64,000 bases of DNA, taken from NCBI GenBank assembly GCA_963693085.1, contig OY856409.1, forward strand, positions 1,337,676,915 through 1,337,740,914, written 5' to 3'. The translations under genes and the position numbers were made by a program. Of the stretch, positions 1-12,020 are shown piece by piece (position 1 is the first letter of the stretch; each line of letters begins with the position of its first letter). The stretch comes from Alisma plantago-aquatica (lineage: Eukaryota; Streptophyta; Magnoliopsida; Alismatales; Alismataceae). The notes under the pieces are model-generated. The model was not told the origin of the DNA. It saw only the letters and a list, made by a program, of their open reading frames with translations, and searched no databases.

Positions 1-296
1 CCATCTACATCACTTATAATAATCCACAAGTGTCACAGTGTACCCAATAATTGTTGACTTAAGGTCTAAATTGTCTAATCCCTTATTTTGATAATTACTA
101 AGTCATTCCACTTGTTTGTGTCTAATGATTCCATTTGAGTGATTTTAGATTAGATAGACACACTCCAAATGCCTAAGATTGCAACCCTAATTTGGAAAAA
201 TCAAGTCACACACACAAAGATCAAGATTGAAGAATAGATAGCTTTCTCCTTGGATATTTAATGGAAATCACTTGTAGATGGGGACAAAAATGATAG
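1..296. other. Unassigned AT-rich flank
   Basis: I see no reading frame, LTR end or repeat that I can assign here. It lies just before the first recognisable LINE ORF1 codons and could be the LINE 5' untranslated region or older DNA. Nothing in the sequence decides between these. Confidence 0.3.
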
Positions 297-312
297 TCAA
301 TAGTAGTAGTAT

Positions 313-1500
313 GATGGAGGGAGAGAGTTCAAACCAGGGTAAGGTGACCATAGAGGTGATTCCAGGGAGAAGATGGCGATTCCCCTAAAATCATCCCTCC
401 AGATCTCAGTTCTAGGTTCAGTCTTGAAGCTCTGCACAAAGGCTAACAAAGATTGGCATGGCAACATTATCCAAGAATTGGACAGTTCTCTTATTTGAAT
501 CAAAGAAGAAAGAAGACATGGTGCTGAAGTTTTCTTTGCCTAAGATTTGGATGAGGAACTTAGATACCAAAGAGCAAAGTTAGTGGAGGTCGCAAAGAGG
601 TGGAGCAATACAACTGTTGGCTACATTGTTGTCATGAAACCACACTGGCCAACACTGGTAAGACATTTTGAAATCACCTAGAAACATAAATCATCATTCA
701 AGATAATTCCAAGGACCAGAAGCTTCTTCCTGGTCAAGTTCAAAGAAGAGGAGGATATGAAAAGGATGTAGAGGGAGGTCTGTGATATGTTGGCTAGAAA
801 TCAATACTGTTGATAAAGTGGGAGATAGGCGAGCCACTAGAGAAGTAGAAGTTGATGGAGATCACAGGTGAATCTACCTTCCTAACCTCCCGCTTGAGTT
901 TTGGGATGATGATATGTTGGGATAGATAGGAAATTTCCTAGGAAAAGTGTTGTGTACAAATTATGCTACAAAGTCCATGAGAAGGCTGGATTATGCTCAG
1001 ATTCATATTCGTTTCTATAATGAGTCCAAGTTTCCCAACTCTTATCACTATGAGGAGTGACGAGTGGAATAAGGATATCATTATGGTGCAATATGAATGG
1101 ATCCCATATCTTTGCAATAAGTGTAGGTGTTTCAGGCATTAATCTTCCATATACAAGCAAGAGGAGGAAGGGCATGAGATCAAACAACTGGTGATGGGAG
1201 GAGGGAATGTTGAAGGTCAAGAAGGTTTTGAGATAACTGAGATGATCATTGAGGATTCTACATCTTTGAAAACAATGAAACAAAACTATTTTGAGGAAAG
1301 ATAATGTATTAAGGGTCCACAATTTTCTGATACAAATCATACTCAGATTGCTATGAATGTTAGTGAGAGGAAGGGCAACTTTACTCTAGGGTATTCTATC
1401 CCTAGAGAAATGAACTTTCTATATGAAAGCAAAGTAACTGGAAGTGTTCAAGTGGATGGGGATGGATTTTGTACTATGGTTAATAGAAGTAGAGCTCCAC
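313..1500 (+). pseudogene. LINE ORF1 (DUF4283 / CCHC_4 zinc-knuckle type) remnant
   Basis: A candidate start is the ATG at 313. Plus-strand frames read, with interruptions, like the nucleic-acid-binding ORF1 of plant LINEs. Around 880-1060 a stretch reads LPNLPLEFWDDDMLG and then YAQIHIRFYNESKFP, the usual DUF4283-type lead-in. At about 1092-1140 the motif YEWIPYLCNKCRCFRH matches the CCHC_4 zinc knuckle (Tyr-Glu-Trp, Cys-x2-Cys, Phe-x-His). The last Cys is lost at a stop. In living elements this protein coats the RNA and escorts it. Stops occur every few tens of codons, so no protein is expected. The family call is by motif only. Confidence 0.7.
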
Positions 1501-1729
1501 CATAGAAAATACCAAAAGGGTATTTGCTTCTAAGAAGATTATCAATGAGGTGTTTGAAATATTGGATAATTCAATGGAAAGCAATCCAATTATTACCATT
1601 GTTGGTGGGAAGCTAGTGGAGATTCTCTTAAATGGATGAACCTCTTGGATTTTTTTCCCCTGGGATGTCTATGGACTTAATAGACCAGAACACCAGGTTA
1701 AAGTTAGGGAAAATATTAGTAATATCAAT

Positions 1730-2991
1730 CTTCCTATCAAATTTTGGTGGAGACTTAGGTCAGATATAACAAGATGGCCAAATCTATTAATAGAGAGTGG
1801 GAAAAGAAATGATGGTACTCCAATCATGCCTCTCACCCGTCTGGTAGAATCCTTAACATTTTAGGATCAAGATTTTTGGATGTGAACATGATATCTCAGT
1901 AATTTTATCATATACATTATTCTGTAGAGTGTAGGCATAACATCTTCTATGTAATTTCTATTTATGGACACAATGATGAAAAGAAGAGGGTGGATCACTA
2001 GGATTTGGTTTATATGATTAAGGGGAACATTGATGGACCTTGGATTCTATTGGGGGATTTCAATGATATCGGATTCACATATGAAAGAAAAAGGAAAGGG
2101 GTTCTATTTTGTATATGCTATGGAGTCATTCAATAATTGCATTCTTAGTAATCAATTGTAAGAGACTGACATGAAGGGCATGATTTTTACTTGGGATAAC
2201 AAACAAGAAGGGCATAATCTAATGTTACCAAAAAATGATAGAGGCTTCTATAACCTAGATTTCTATGATAAGTTCAAGGAAATGTGGGACGGAATTAAGC
2301 ATACTATCTATAGTGACCATAGGTAGATGGTCATTAGATTTGATACTTAAAAACCCAGGTGCAATGGATACTTTAAATTCATAATGCCTGGACTAATCAT
2401 ACCAACTTTCTAAGTGTTGTCAAAGAAGCTTGAGAGATTGACAATATTGGGAATTGTATGTATAAGGTGCACTACAAATTGAAGCATGTTAACGAGAAGT
2501 TGGTTAAATGGAACAAAGAGGAGTTTGGACATATATCTGATAACACCATAATCTTGAAGTTTGAGGTTGTGGAATCCATGTTGTGCTGACAACAACCTGA
2601 ATGATATGTTTTTGAGTAAAGAAGCTTTTGAAAAAAGAGCCAAAGCTTTCATAGTAAAGTTGATGAAAAGAACTTCGCCAAGCATGTTTCTAGAGTTAAT
2701 TAGCTCAAGCTTAGAGACACGAATACGAAAAATTTCTATAATTCCACTAAAACTAGAGCAGCCAGTAATAATATCATATGTATGTATGAACATAGATGGT
2801 GACAACTACTATTGTGAAGCTACAACCTTGGAGCATGTCCATGGGTTCTATAGTAAATGGTTTAACAATCTAAATAGTAGAAGGAAGGTGGAGTGGGGTG
2901 ATGATTGGGTAGGTGGGAAAGATAAAGGATGCTGATTTCAACAAAATGTGTGCTCTAGTGACCAAGGAAGAGATTGAAAATGTCATGAAGA
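1730..2991 (+). pseudogene. LINE ORF2, endonuclease domain remnant
   Basis: This is the apurinic-like endonuclease (EEP) part of ORF2, which nicks target DNA for target-primed reverse transcription. Visible landmarks are IYGHNDEKKRVDH near 1957-1997, GPWILLGDFNDI at 2035-2070 (the GDFN active-site block), a GMIFTW block near 2175-2195, and YSDHR near 2310-2325, where the SDH catalytic block is expected. Further on, KLVKWNKEEFGHISD (about 2500-2540) and FYSKWFNN (about 2848-2870) match the spacer between endonuclease and reverse transcriptase. Frame changes and stops are frequent. The domain is cut at 2991 and continues at 38743. Confidence 0.75.
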
Positions 2992-4973
2992 TGTAGGGAA
3001 ATAGGGTGCAAATATAGGCAATGGAAAAAAATTATATCCATATTCCCCTTAAACCAGCAGATGGCAACAACAACTATATAATGGAAAGGTTAGTTTCGAG
3101 GATATACCTAGTCCTAGAGCAAGTCCAGCGACATATTCCTCATTATTGTAGATGCACAACTGTCATCTAGTTTCTTAGATGGTATCTGTGCAGCTCCTGG
3201 TCTTCACCATGGACAATAGACTAGAACAATGTCTATCGACTCATGCAGTCTTGTCACAGACTGCATGTTGACGATGTCCTCCTAGTGACAGACAAAGGTC
3301 ACCTCGCCTCTATGAAAGTCCACATGGACCACCTCAGAACTCCACGTTGTGCTACCAGAGCCAATGGAAAGGAGTTGTCCCCTTCTGTCAGCGTACTAGT
3401 CACCGACATGATCTACCACAACTGATCCTTAGTTGTTCTCTCCCTCGCTACCCCCCCTTTGACGGGTAGGACTTGCTTGGGATCTCTATTGGTTATCACA
3501 ACTAGAGACGATAACAATTGTTAGAGTAACTAATTCTCAATTGTGTGTCTTGGGAAGCCCCCAGTACCCCTCTATTTATAGTAGAGGTCAGGGTTCTGGG
3601 TTCTCGATCGGTGTGGAAGTAGAAGGGTCCAGAATCATAAATGTTCTAGATCCTGCGAATTGCGAGATGGTCGTATCACACAGAAAAACGGTCATCTCAC
3701 ACAACAAAACAGTCGCCTCGTGAGCAAGACGGTCGTCTCATGTAATTTACTATTTTGAATCAAATTGGTAATTTGAATTCAATTAATGCACAACATGACG
3801 TTAGCACTAATCCTTGTTGTAATTGAATTTTCCCACAAAATGGGCATCTCGCTCACGCGAGCTGGTCATCTCGTAACCACGATTCAGTTGTCTTGCTCAT
3901 GCAAATCGGCCGTCTTGCTCACATGAGACGGTCGTCTCGTGCCCTAGTTCTGGCAGAACTTGGCCAATTTAGTTTCTAATCAACCTGACTCTCAAAACAC
4001 TCAGTCCAACACTTGAACTTGATGATTATGAGTCCAATCAGTTGAGCTATTACTGAAATGAATACCTAAACACCTTTAGCATTCAAACTAAACATCATTC
4101 ATGAATATACTTCTTTAATCCAAGTGTATCCTATATGTGTGACCCTATAGGTCTAGAATTATGTTGGCAGTGAATGTCCATAATAAACTTATGACATCAT
4201 AAGTAAAGAGTGGTACCTAGTCACACCTCATTAATACCTAGGTAATTTGGAAAGTTGGAGAACAACTTCAACCTACAATCTATGATTAGTGTTACAATTA
4301 TTGTATAGTTCCTTTTCTCTAATATCTAAATTGAACTTGAGGCATCAAATTGTCATCCTCTCAATGTTCAATCCATGTTTCTTGAACTACAACAGACCGT
4401 CTGAGATGCATATGAGTTCACATATCACATATTGAACCACATCAGTATGGTCGTACATTTCTCAGTCTCATTTATCAAGAGGCCTTGGATATCAAACTCC
4501 TATAGGAGGGATAGATCCCATCTACATCAGTCACACTCCGTCCCCATGTGTCAAAGCTACCTAATCATCACCTTTATGGCAACCCGTATTTCAAGATTAT
4601 GTTTGATGATGTCAAAGTATACCCAATGACATGTGATGAGTGTGGTGACTTTATGTTTAAGAACCACAATCACCACTATCACTATGAGAGATGATTCTGA
4701 CTACCATTCCATGGTCTCCATGTATCACTCTCATGGTGGGTCTGTCTGATACACTGTTCTCTAACATGTACATGTTTGAGTGACTTGATATCATATATCA
4801 TGACTAATGAGACTCTGTCATCAGTCAACACACACTCTAATCTTATGTATTATTGTTGTTTTTCTTCCATAATAATATCTGACTAAGGACATAATAAGAA
4901 TGTATGTACTCTTAGCATCCTTTTGATCTCATTCTTTTAAATCATGTACTTGAAGACATACGTCATCGAGTAA
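2992..4973 (-). repeat. 3' LTR of minus-strand copia, first segment
   Basis: This matches 36763-38742 by eye along its length and is the inverted counterpart of the LTRs at 18688-20937 and 32101-34321. Its outer end reads TGTAGGGA where sister copies read TGTTGGAA. It stops at 4973, inside the AGTAA target site of the Athila-type element, and resumes at 15842. It contains a minus-strand TATA box and a cluster of GAGACGG/CCGTCTC-like palindromes at 3660-3950. Confidence 0.85.
3571..3580 (-). promoter_or_regulatory. TATA box of copia LTR (minus strand)
   Basis: The minus strand reads TATAAATAGA. The same sequence and surroundings occur in the other three copia LTRs, so this is the likely RNA polymerase II promoter that marks the end of U3. 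A retained motif does not show that it is active. Confidence 0.65.
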
Positions 4974-6643
4974 TGTTGACTGATTAGATCAATTGAGTTT
5001 TACAATTTATATTCCAACTCTTCAATCACCCACAAGTATATGGGATCAATTGTAGTCGAGGTCAAACCACAGAGAGATACTTGGTTAGGCGCAGGAGAAT
5101 TAAAGTTCAACAATATAAGCTGTTTACAAAGTGAGATTGGGTGTAATTAACAATGAATCAAGCTTAAACAAACTAAAACTAGATGATTGAAATAAGATTT
5201 TGAAGAACTTAGACATCATGATTTCACAACCATACAATTAAACATGTGAAACTACACAATTAGATGTGTTAGCAAACTTGCAAGGAGGTTTTCGTTGTCA
5301 AGAACCTCCCGGTGTCATGAGACGACTCTCTTCTTCACATAACACTCCCATGTATATGATCATATTCAAACACAACATTCATCCTCAACGTGCTCCAGCC
5401 ACTCCCGTGGTCTTAGAGTATGTTTCCAAAAATTCTACTCCCTACTCCCCCATACATTCTCCCGAATAGCATAAGAAAGCATAAAACATGCATAGATGGT
5501 GGCCAGCCAAACATACAAACAGGAATACACCATAGAATTTTATGGAGAAGTAACATTACTAACATTAGATCATAGAAATGAGTTCACATGAGTAAAATCA
5601 TGGGAGCCACTCTCCCATGCCCAAGAAATAGGTTTCTACTCGCACATGGTGAAGAAACACAAACACATAGCATATTTTTCATGATTAGAAGATGAAAAGA
5701 ACAAGAGAAAACAAAGGCTAAGCTAAAAGAGGAATAACTCTAGCTGGAAGATGAGAATCTACCCCTGGATCTGCCTCAACTCAGACTATCTCCTCTCCTG
5801 AGAATCTCGAATGAGAATGGAAGCTTTGCTGCATCTTTGGAGAAGGAATGGATACTTCTTTCCCAAGAAACCACCTCAAAGCTCCCTGATCACCCTCCTC
5901 TTGCTCTCCAACTTATTTAGCTCAGAAAGTGTTTTAAACGAACAAAGATAATCAACGCTAATGACTCCTTTTGTATTTAAAATGAGGGGCAATTGCTTTA
6001 GAATTATGCAAAAAATCGCAAAAGACACGACATGTACTTGAGCAGACACACCATGTTTTTCAATGTAACTGGTGACTGAATTGCTCTTCGCGATAAGTAC
6101 ACAGTGTGTCTTCAGATCTGCATGCTATGTAGCTACAGCTTGGGCTGACTATGAGGGTGTGGTACACACCGTGTTCTAATAGCACACGTCGTGTACCTGC
6201 ACCTTAACCAATCCAAAATGAATCAATACACGACGTGTCCTAATAGCACACGTCATGTACTCATTCACAGTAACTTTTTTGCTTGCCAGGACACACCGTA
6301 TCCAGAAGTGGACACATCGTGTCTTTTGTTCTATAGTCTGGCGATGAAGACTCTAGAGAGTGACACGCCGTGTGCTAATTAAGACATGGCGTGTCTTTTG
6401 CTGTAAATCCAAAAAGACCCTTAAATCAGCTGCAGACGTGATGGGAATCCAACAATGGACAAATTTGGATTGGATCATCCTCAATTCGGTGTTTTTTGAC
6501 ATGTACCTACGATCAACAACATGCAACGAGTGAGATAATGAAAAGATGGCAAATTAAGTATGATTAGAGGTTAAATGGAAGGTAAAATGGACTGAATTTG
6601 TGTGCGGATGTGTGCAAAAAGTAGATATAAAATGCACACATCA
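4974..6643 (-). repeat. 3' LTR of Athila-type element
   Basis: About 1.67 kb, collinear with 14151-15841. On the plus strand it starts TGTTGACTGATTAG and ends ACACATCA, followed directly by the minus-strand polypurine tract. It contains an array of near-palindromic ACACGNCGTGT motifs at about 6020-6395. I see no coding frame in it. Confidence 0.9.
6020..6395. repeat. Array of near-palindromic ACACGNCGTGT motifs (3' LTR copy)
   Basis: About eleven copies of an 11-mer close to ACACGNCGTGT occur in under 400 bp, for example at 6167, 6184, 6227, 6247, 6312 and 6363. Several are paired as inverted repeats around a short CTAATA spacer. The matching array is in the 5' LTR (15220-15598), and a third lies in the internal region (7912-8385). 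In the element's own orientation the LTR arrays fall in U3. A regulatory role is inference only. Confidence 0.75.
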
Positions 6644-6659
6644 AATCCCCCTAAGATTG
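6644..6659 (-). other. Polypurine tract of Athila-type element
   Basis: The minus strand reads CAATCTTAGGGGGATT directly before the 3' LTR, with the expected upstream run TGAGGACAAGCAAT. This is the plus-strand DNA priming site of Ty3/gypsy elements. Confidence 0.8.
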
Positions 6660-8480
6660 AACTATTGCTTGTCCTCAAGCAAAAAGATCACATAAACACA
6701 AATGAAGGAAATGCAAAGGTTATGCATAGATCACATGAGAGGTATTAAATAGGGCCAACCAACCATAATTACAAATTTATATTTATAGCCTTGATTTCAA
6801 TTCAGGCATCTAAGAAAGAATTTTTTAAGTTAAGCAGGGTAGTAACACATTAAATGAAACATTCAACAAGGAAACACTAAAATGAATTTGGATGACTAAT
6901 CCAAACAGTTAGTGAGTTTGCAGCCAAAAATTTAAACTATTAAGGATGAATAAAGATGGAACCTTAGCTAAAATAAACAATATTCAATTTTCTCTCCTTA
7001 TTTTGTCAAAAGGTGTAACATTGGATCAGGGATTCCGGCACTCAACTGCTAATTTAGACGTATGCACGCTAGGAGTGCTGGTTGAGGACTCTTACCCTTT
7101 TGTTAGGACAAATCACCTAACCATCCTGGCCAGATCAGACTTACACTAGGTTAGTATGACATGTGGGTGGTTTGGCCATCTTTTAGGGTGATTAAAGCGG
7201 AGTGAACCAAAAAGGATGTGCACGAATTTTGGGTTTCACTTGATTTTTATGGAATAGGAGAGTTAACCAACATTGCAATAATTAGCCAGATTCTAATCAT
7301 TTGAAACTAAAAAATTTCACTGAAAAAGTGGTTGAAGATTCACTAAGGGTTTGACAAGGGCATCTCGTATTCTTAGCAGTGTTTCAAGGTTGACAGATTC
7401 ACATAAATTGTTACCATTACATGTGTTGAGCAATCCAGGATGTAAAAATTGAAAGTTCGGCTAAGAATATGAATCCAAAATTAACACATATTGGTGGCCA
7501 TATGATTTTCATGTGATATAAGCATGCCCTTTTACAAGTTTAACCATCATATATTTCTCACAAGGGAGGACAAGATAGTTATAGCCATGAAAGGAAAACA
7601 ATCCATATAAGGGATAAACCTTTGATGATACTGAACTTGCATACAAGAAATAGAAACTAAAACAAAATGACTGAAAGAAAAGATGCAACTAGAATACCTA
7701 TCAGTTACACCCCCAAGCTTGAAATCAACTGCGTCCTCACTACATCAATTAAACCCATGGTGGAGAATAACCGATTACCTATCATGGATACATAAAAAAG
7801 AAGGCCCAGTGCCCTTAGAACCAGTAGGGAAGATCTGGTTCAACAAGTCAATATCATCATCTGCGCTTGGAAATCTTCTTGATGGATGTGAAGGTTGTTG
7901 TGTGGGGGAAAGGACACACTGTGTACTTTCAAAGACATGCCGTTTAGATCTCAGTAAGGAATTAACCTTGAGCAAGAGCACACATCATATCCTGTAGTGG
8001 ATACAACATGTAGTTTTTCTAGTACTTCGAATGAAATCAGACGAAATCCAATTCTGATATTGACACTGGGTGTAAAAAAAAGACACACCATGTACCTGGA
8101 TAATGTATGATTCAATCGATTTAATACACGATGTGTACAAATAGAACACATTGTATACTTTTTCTAGTAACCCTTGATGTCTTCGAGTTGGGTAGAACAC
8201 GTCGTGTCCACTTCACGTCGTGTCCAGAAGTGGACACGTCGTGTACCCTTCCACTAAATTTCATTATAATCATGAACACGACGTGTGCTAATAGGAAATG
8301 TCATGTATAAAATCAATCGACATTGTTCTGCTCATTTTGTGAGTGTAAACACGACAAGTACAAATAAAGACACGCCATGTCTTCTTGAATTTTTGTAAAA
8401 TTGAAGTTCTTTTAGGGTACCTGCAATGATGACAATGATGATAGATATGAGGGTTCGAATTATTACATTCATTTATGACA
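6660..8480 (-). other. Non-coding region between integrase and 3' LTR
   Basis: About 1.8 kb with no sustained frame on either strand. Athila elements often carry an env-like ORF here, but I see no trace of one. Two features stand out. The array of near-palindromic motifs at 7912-8385 resembles that of the LTRs. A second polypurine-tract-like sequence lies at about 7708-7735: the minus strand reads TTGATTTCAAGCTTGGGGGT after GAGGACGC. The short plus-strand frame at 7683-7997 looks like a chance frame. Confidence 0.6.
7912..8385. repeat. Array of near-palindromic ACACGNCGTGT motifs (internal copy)
   Basis: About twelve to fourteen copies, the best at 8198, 8233 and 8276, with weaker ones at 7915, 8085, 8127 and 8371. 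The block GTGTCCAGAAGTGGACAC at about 8219-8236 is itself an inverted repeat. It is shared, together with the following CGTCGTGT, with the right LTR near 15495, where one base differs. The internal array may therefore derive from an LTR. Confidence 0.7.
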
Positions 8481-8489
8481 AATTTCTTT

Positions 8490-11131
8490 TAGGAAAAGAA
8501 AAAAAAGATTTTTGAGCGATGCAAAAGAAAGAAAATCTATCCTAAGTGTGGGGTCAACTCCCACAAGGTCCTCCATTTAGAGTCCAGAGTGAGACTCTTC
8601 AACCTGTCTTCATGCGTCTGAAAGGGAGCAGGAGGCTCCTTGGTTGATTCTCTCATCTTCCTTGTACAATTTGCATCATTTCCCATTTACGGTGAATGTG
8701 AATTGCTTCCCTTGCAGTTCTAGTGCTCCATATAGAAAACCCTTTAACACTAAGAAGGGCCCAGACCACTTGGATATGAGCTTCCCAGGAAATAGTTTGA
8801 GCCTTAAGTTAAATAGTAGCACTTGGTCTCCCTCAACAAAATCTCTTCATCTTATCTTCTTGTCGTGCAATGCCTTGGTTCATTCTTTGTAGATCCTTGC
8901 ATTTTCATATGCGTCAAGCCTCAACTCCTCAAGCTCTTGAAGTTGTAGCAGTCACTTTTCTCTAGCTCTCTTCATACCAAAATTTAGAAATTTAATTGCC
9001 CATAGAGCTAAGCTAGAAAGGAGTGGTCCCTATTGCTGTCTTAAAAGCTATGCGAAATGCCCAAAGAGCATCATCTAGTTTAAGAGCCCACTCTTAAACT
9101 TGCGACGGTTTTTTCAAGAATGTTCTTCAACTGCCTATTTGAAACCTCCACTTGTCCATATGTTTGGGGGTGGCATGGAGTGGAGACTTTGTGTGTGATC
9201 CCATATTTAGAGAGAAGGTTGTTGAATTATTTTTCACTAAAGTGCGTGCCTCCATCTGAAATGACTACTCTAGGTACTCCAAAGTGTGGGAAAATGATCT
9301 TTTGAAATAGCTTGACAACAGATTTAGCATCAGGAGCTTGAGTGGGAGTTGCTTCCACCCATTTAGATACATAGTCACATGCAACTAGAATAGATTTATA
9401 GCTTTAGGATGATGGGAAAGGTCCCATGTAGTCAACTCCCCATACATCAAATACTTCTATTTCCAAAATGCAATTGAGTGGCATTTCATCACGTTTTGAA
9501 ATTCCTCCTATTCTCTGACATTGATCACATGTTTTGACATAGGCATGGGCATCTCTGAACAACGTGGGCCAATAGAATCCAGATTGAAGAATTTTTGTGG
9601 TTGTCTTCTATCCCCTGAAATGACCTCCATAAGAAGAAGAATGACAATATGAAATCACATTTGTAAATTCTTCATCGGGAATGCATCTTCTAATAAGCCC
9701 GTCAGTGCATTGCTTGAACAATAATGGGTCATCCCAATAGTAGAATCTGACGTCATGGAGAAATTTCTTATTTTGGTGGTAGGTGATATTAGGAGGAAGG
9801 CATCATGTAGCAAGGTAATTTGCAAAATATGCATACCAAGGTGTAGTAAGAGAGCTCACTGCATATAGCTTTTCAATAGGTAGGTTGTCATCAATGGGAA
9901 TTTTATCTTCAACATCAATGGAGAGCCGTGAGAGGTGATCATCAACATTATTTTATGTTCCCTTTTTGTCCTTTATTTCCAGATTAAACTACTATAGCAA
10001 TAAGATCCAACAGATAAGGTGGGGTTTAGCATCTTTCTCGCTCATAATGTATTTGATTGCAGCATGGTCAGTGTATACTATGACCTTAGAGCCCACATGA
10101 TATTGCATGAACTTGTCACAGGCGTAGACTATGGTGAGCATTTCCTTCCCTATTGTTGCATAGTTAATTTGAGCTTCATCTAAGGTCTTTCTCACATAAT
10201 GTATGGCATGAAGTTTATTGTCGCACCTTTGGCCTATTAATGCCCCTACAGTATAATCACTTGCATAACACATGATCTCAAAAGGGGTGCTCCAGTCCGG
10301 TGGCTGAATAATAGGAGCTGAAATGAGGGCATCCTTCAATTTGCGAAAGCTATCTTGCAGTCTTCATTGAATATGAACTCAGAATCTTTTGCCAACAAGG
10401 AACAAAGAGGCTTCGTAATCTTTGATAAATCTTCTATAGAAACATGCATGACCCAAGAAACTTCGTACTTATTTCATCGTAGTAGGAGTTGACATCTTTT
10501 CAAAATCCTCAACCTTGTCCTTATCTACCTCAATACCTTTGCTTGAAATAATGTGGCCAAGGACTACCCCTGTTTGCACCATGAAGTGACATTTTTCCCA
10601 ATTTAGGACGAGATTGACTTGTTTACACCTCTGCAAAACTTTTGTTAGATTAATCAAGCAGTCATCAAAAGAATTTCCATAAACACTAAAGTCATCCATT
10701 AATATTTCCATTATCTTTTCAATGTAATCAGAAAAAATAGCCATCATGCACCTTTGAAATGTGACAGGTGCGTTACACAGCCCAAAAGGCATCCGCCTAT
10801 AGGAATATGATCTGTAGGTGCATGTGAATGTCATTTTTTCCTGATCAGGTGGGTAGATAGGGATTTCAAAGAATCTGGAATACCCATCCAAGTAACAAAA
10901 GTAGGAGTGGTTGGCAAGTCTTTCTAACATCAAGTCAATGAAAGGTAAGGGGAAGTGGTCTTTTCTTGTGGCCTTATTTAATTGTCCGTAATCAATGCAC
11001 ATTCACCAATCGGGGACAATTTGTGTTTGGATCAGTTCATCATTATCCCCTTTTATGACCATGGTTCCTCCTTTTTTTGGCTCAACATGAATGGGACTCA
11101 CCCAAGGGCTGTCGCTAATGGGATAAATAAT
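8490..11131 (-). pseudogene. Athila-type pol: reverse transcriptase, RNase H, integrase
   Basis: Reading leftwards on the minus strand, the reverse transcriptase covers about 11131-10400. It has FCYLDGYSRFFEIPIYP in the catalytic block, RRMPFGLCNAPVTFQRCMMA, and LMDDFSVYG at about 10680-10706 as the DD motif. RNase H follows at about 10340-9990 ([26 protein letters not shown]). Integrase covers about 9700-8800, with a zinc-binding block ending [13 protein letters not shown], a [10 protein letters not shown] block for the first catalytic Asp, and VISDGGTHF for the second. Stops and at least two frame changes interrupt it (for example near 10340-10470, 9990 and 9400), so no polyprotein can be made. 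In an active element this protein copies the RNA and inserts the DNA. Confidence 0.85.
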
Positions 11132-12020
11132 TCATGCATCTTTTAGTTTAAAAATTTCCTTTTTAACGACTTCCATCATAATTTGATTAAGTCTTCTTAG
11201 GGGGTCTATACAAGGCTTGGCATTTTCCTCTAGAGATATGTGGTGCATACAAATGGAGAGATTAATGCCTTTAAGGTCGTCGATTGAATACCCTGTCACA
11301 TCTTTATATTCTCTAAGTTCTTTTAACAATTTATTTTCTTGTTCTTTGCTCAATTCAGAATTTATGATGACATGAGAGGTAGAAGTTGGGCCTAAGAAAG
11401 CATACCTTAACCCCGGTGGGAGGGGTTTTAGTTCTACCTTTTTGTCAGATGCGGCGGTGTTGCTTTCCTCATTTTCTTTAGGTGTTTCTATAACATTTAG
11501 ATTCTTTGCATATTCAGAATTTGCTTTATTGAGAATGGCCTTTGTGACTTCTTGATACTCTTTTCCTTCAAAATCATCAAAAATGAACTCGACAATTTTT
11601 TTCTCTTCTTCAACGGAAGTATCAAAACTATCTACCAAATAGAGGTATTCCTTAGAGCTTGGAGATTTCATTACATCATAGGATGAGAACACTAAAGCTT
11701 CCTCTCCAACTCTAACAATTAATTTCCCTTCTCTCGCATCAACGATGCATCCAGTAGTCCAGAGAAAAGGTCTTCCAAATAGAATAAGATTTGCTGGGTC
11801 TTCATGCATATCAAGAACAACAAAATTGCAGGGGATGTAGAACTTCCCTATTTGCACAGGGATGTCCTCGACAATATCTCTTAGATATTTGATTGATAAA
11901 TCAGCTAGTTGTATTTTCATGGAGGTCGGATTCAAGTCTCCTAGATCCAGCTTTTGTTAAAGTGAGAATGGGATCAAGCTGATGTTGGCACTGAGATCTA
12001 CTAAGCCTTTATCAAATGTT
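11132..12020 (-). pseudogene. Athila-type protease and protease-RT linker
   Basis: An open minus-strand frame of 267 codons (11935-11132) follows a short upstream piece. The upstream end reads LVDLSANISLIPFSL, which lies where the aspartic protease active site (Asp-Leu-Gly-Ala type) is expected; Ser replaces the usual Gly. Then come IVEDIPVQIGKFYIPCNFVV and ILFGRPFLWTTGC, the conserved flap and C-terminal blocks of Athila protease. The rest is an acidic linker leading to LRRLNQIMMEVVKKEIFKL, the approach to the reverse transcriptase. A stop after KLKDA ends the frame. The protease would cut Gag-Pol; the Gly change and the stops make that unlikely here. Confidence 0.8.

Larger units (their letters stand above)
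297..2991 (+). mobile_element. L1-type LINE, 5' part, interrupted by a copia LTR
   Basis: This is the oldest layer of the window. Broken plus-strand frames show the order expected of a plant L1 LINE: an ORF1 with a zinc knuckle, an endonuclease domain, and the linker before the reverse transcriptase. At 2992 a copia LTR interrupts it, and the same LINE resumes at 38743 at the start of the reverse transcriptase. The left end is uncertain because no TSD or 5' end can be seen. No TSD could be recognised at the copia junction either: the 5 bases before 2992 and after 38742 do not match. Many stops and small indels show the copy is long dead. Confidence 0.75.

Noticed and set aside
966..1340. 124-codon minus-strand frame
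   Set aside because: It is the antisense shadow of the LINE ORF1 zinc-knuckle region on the plus strand.
2410..2805. 131-codon minus-strand frame
   Set aside because: Antisense shadow of the LINE endonuclease-to-RT linker; the plus strand carries the family motifs.
6020..6395. CRISPR-like array (short repeats at fairly regular spacing)
   Set aside because: Repeats are 11-bp imperfect palindromes in both orientations with variable spacing in a eukaryotic LTR; no cas genes.
7683..7997. 104-codon plus-strand frame in the Athila-type element, considered as an env-like or host gene
   Set aside because: It runs antisense to the element, has no motif, and overlaps a polypurine-like tract and the motif array.
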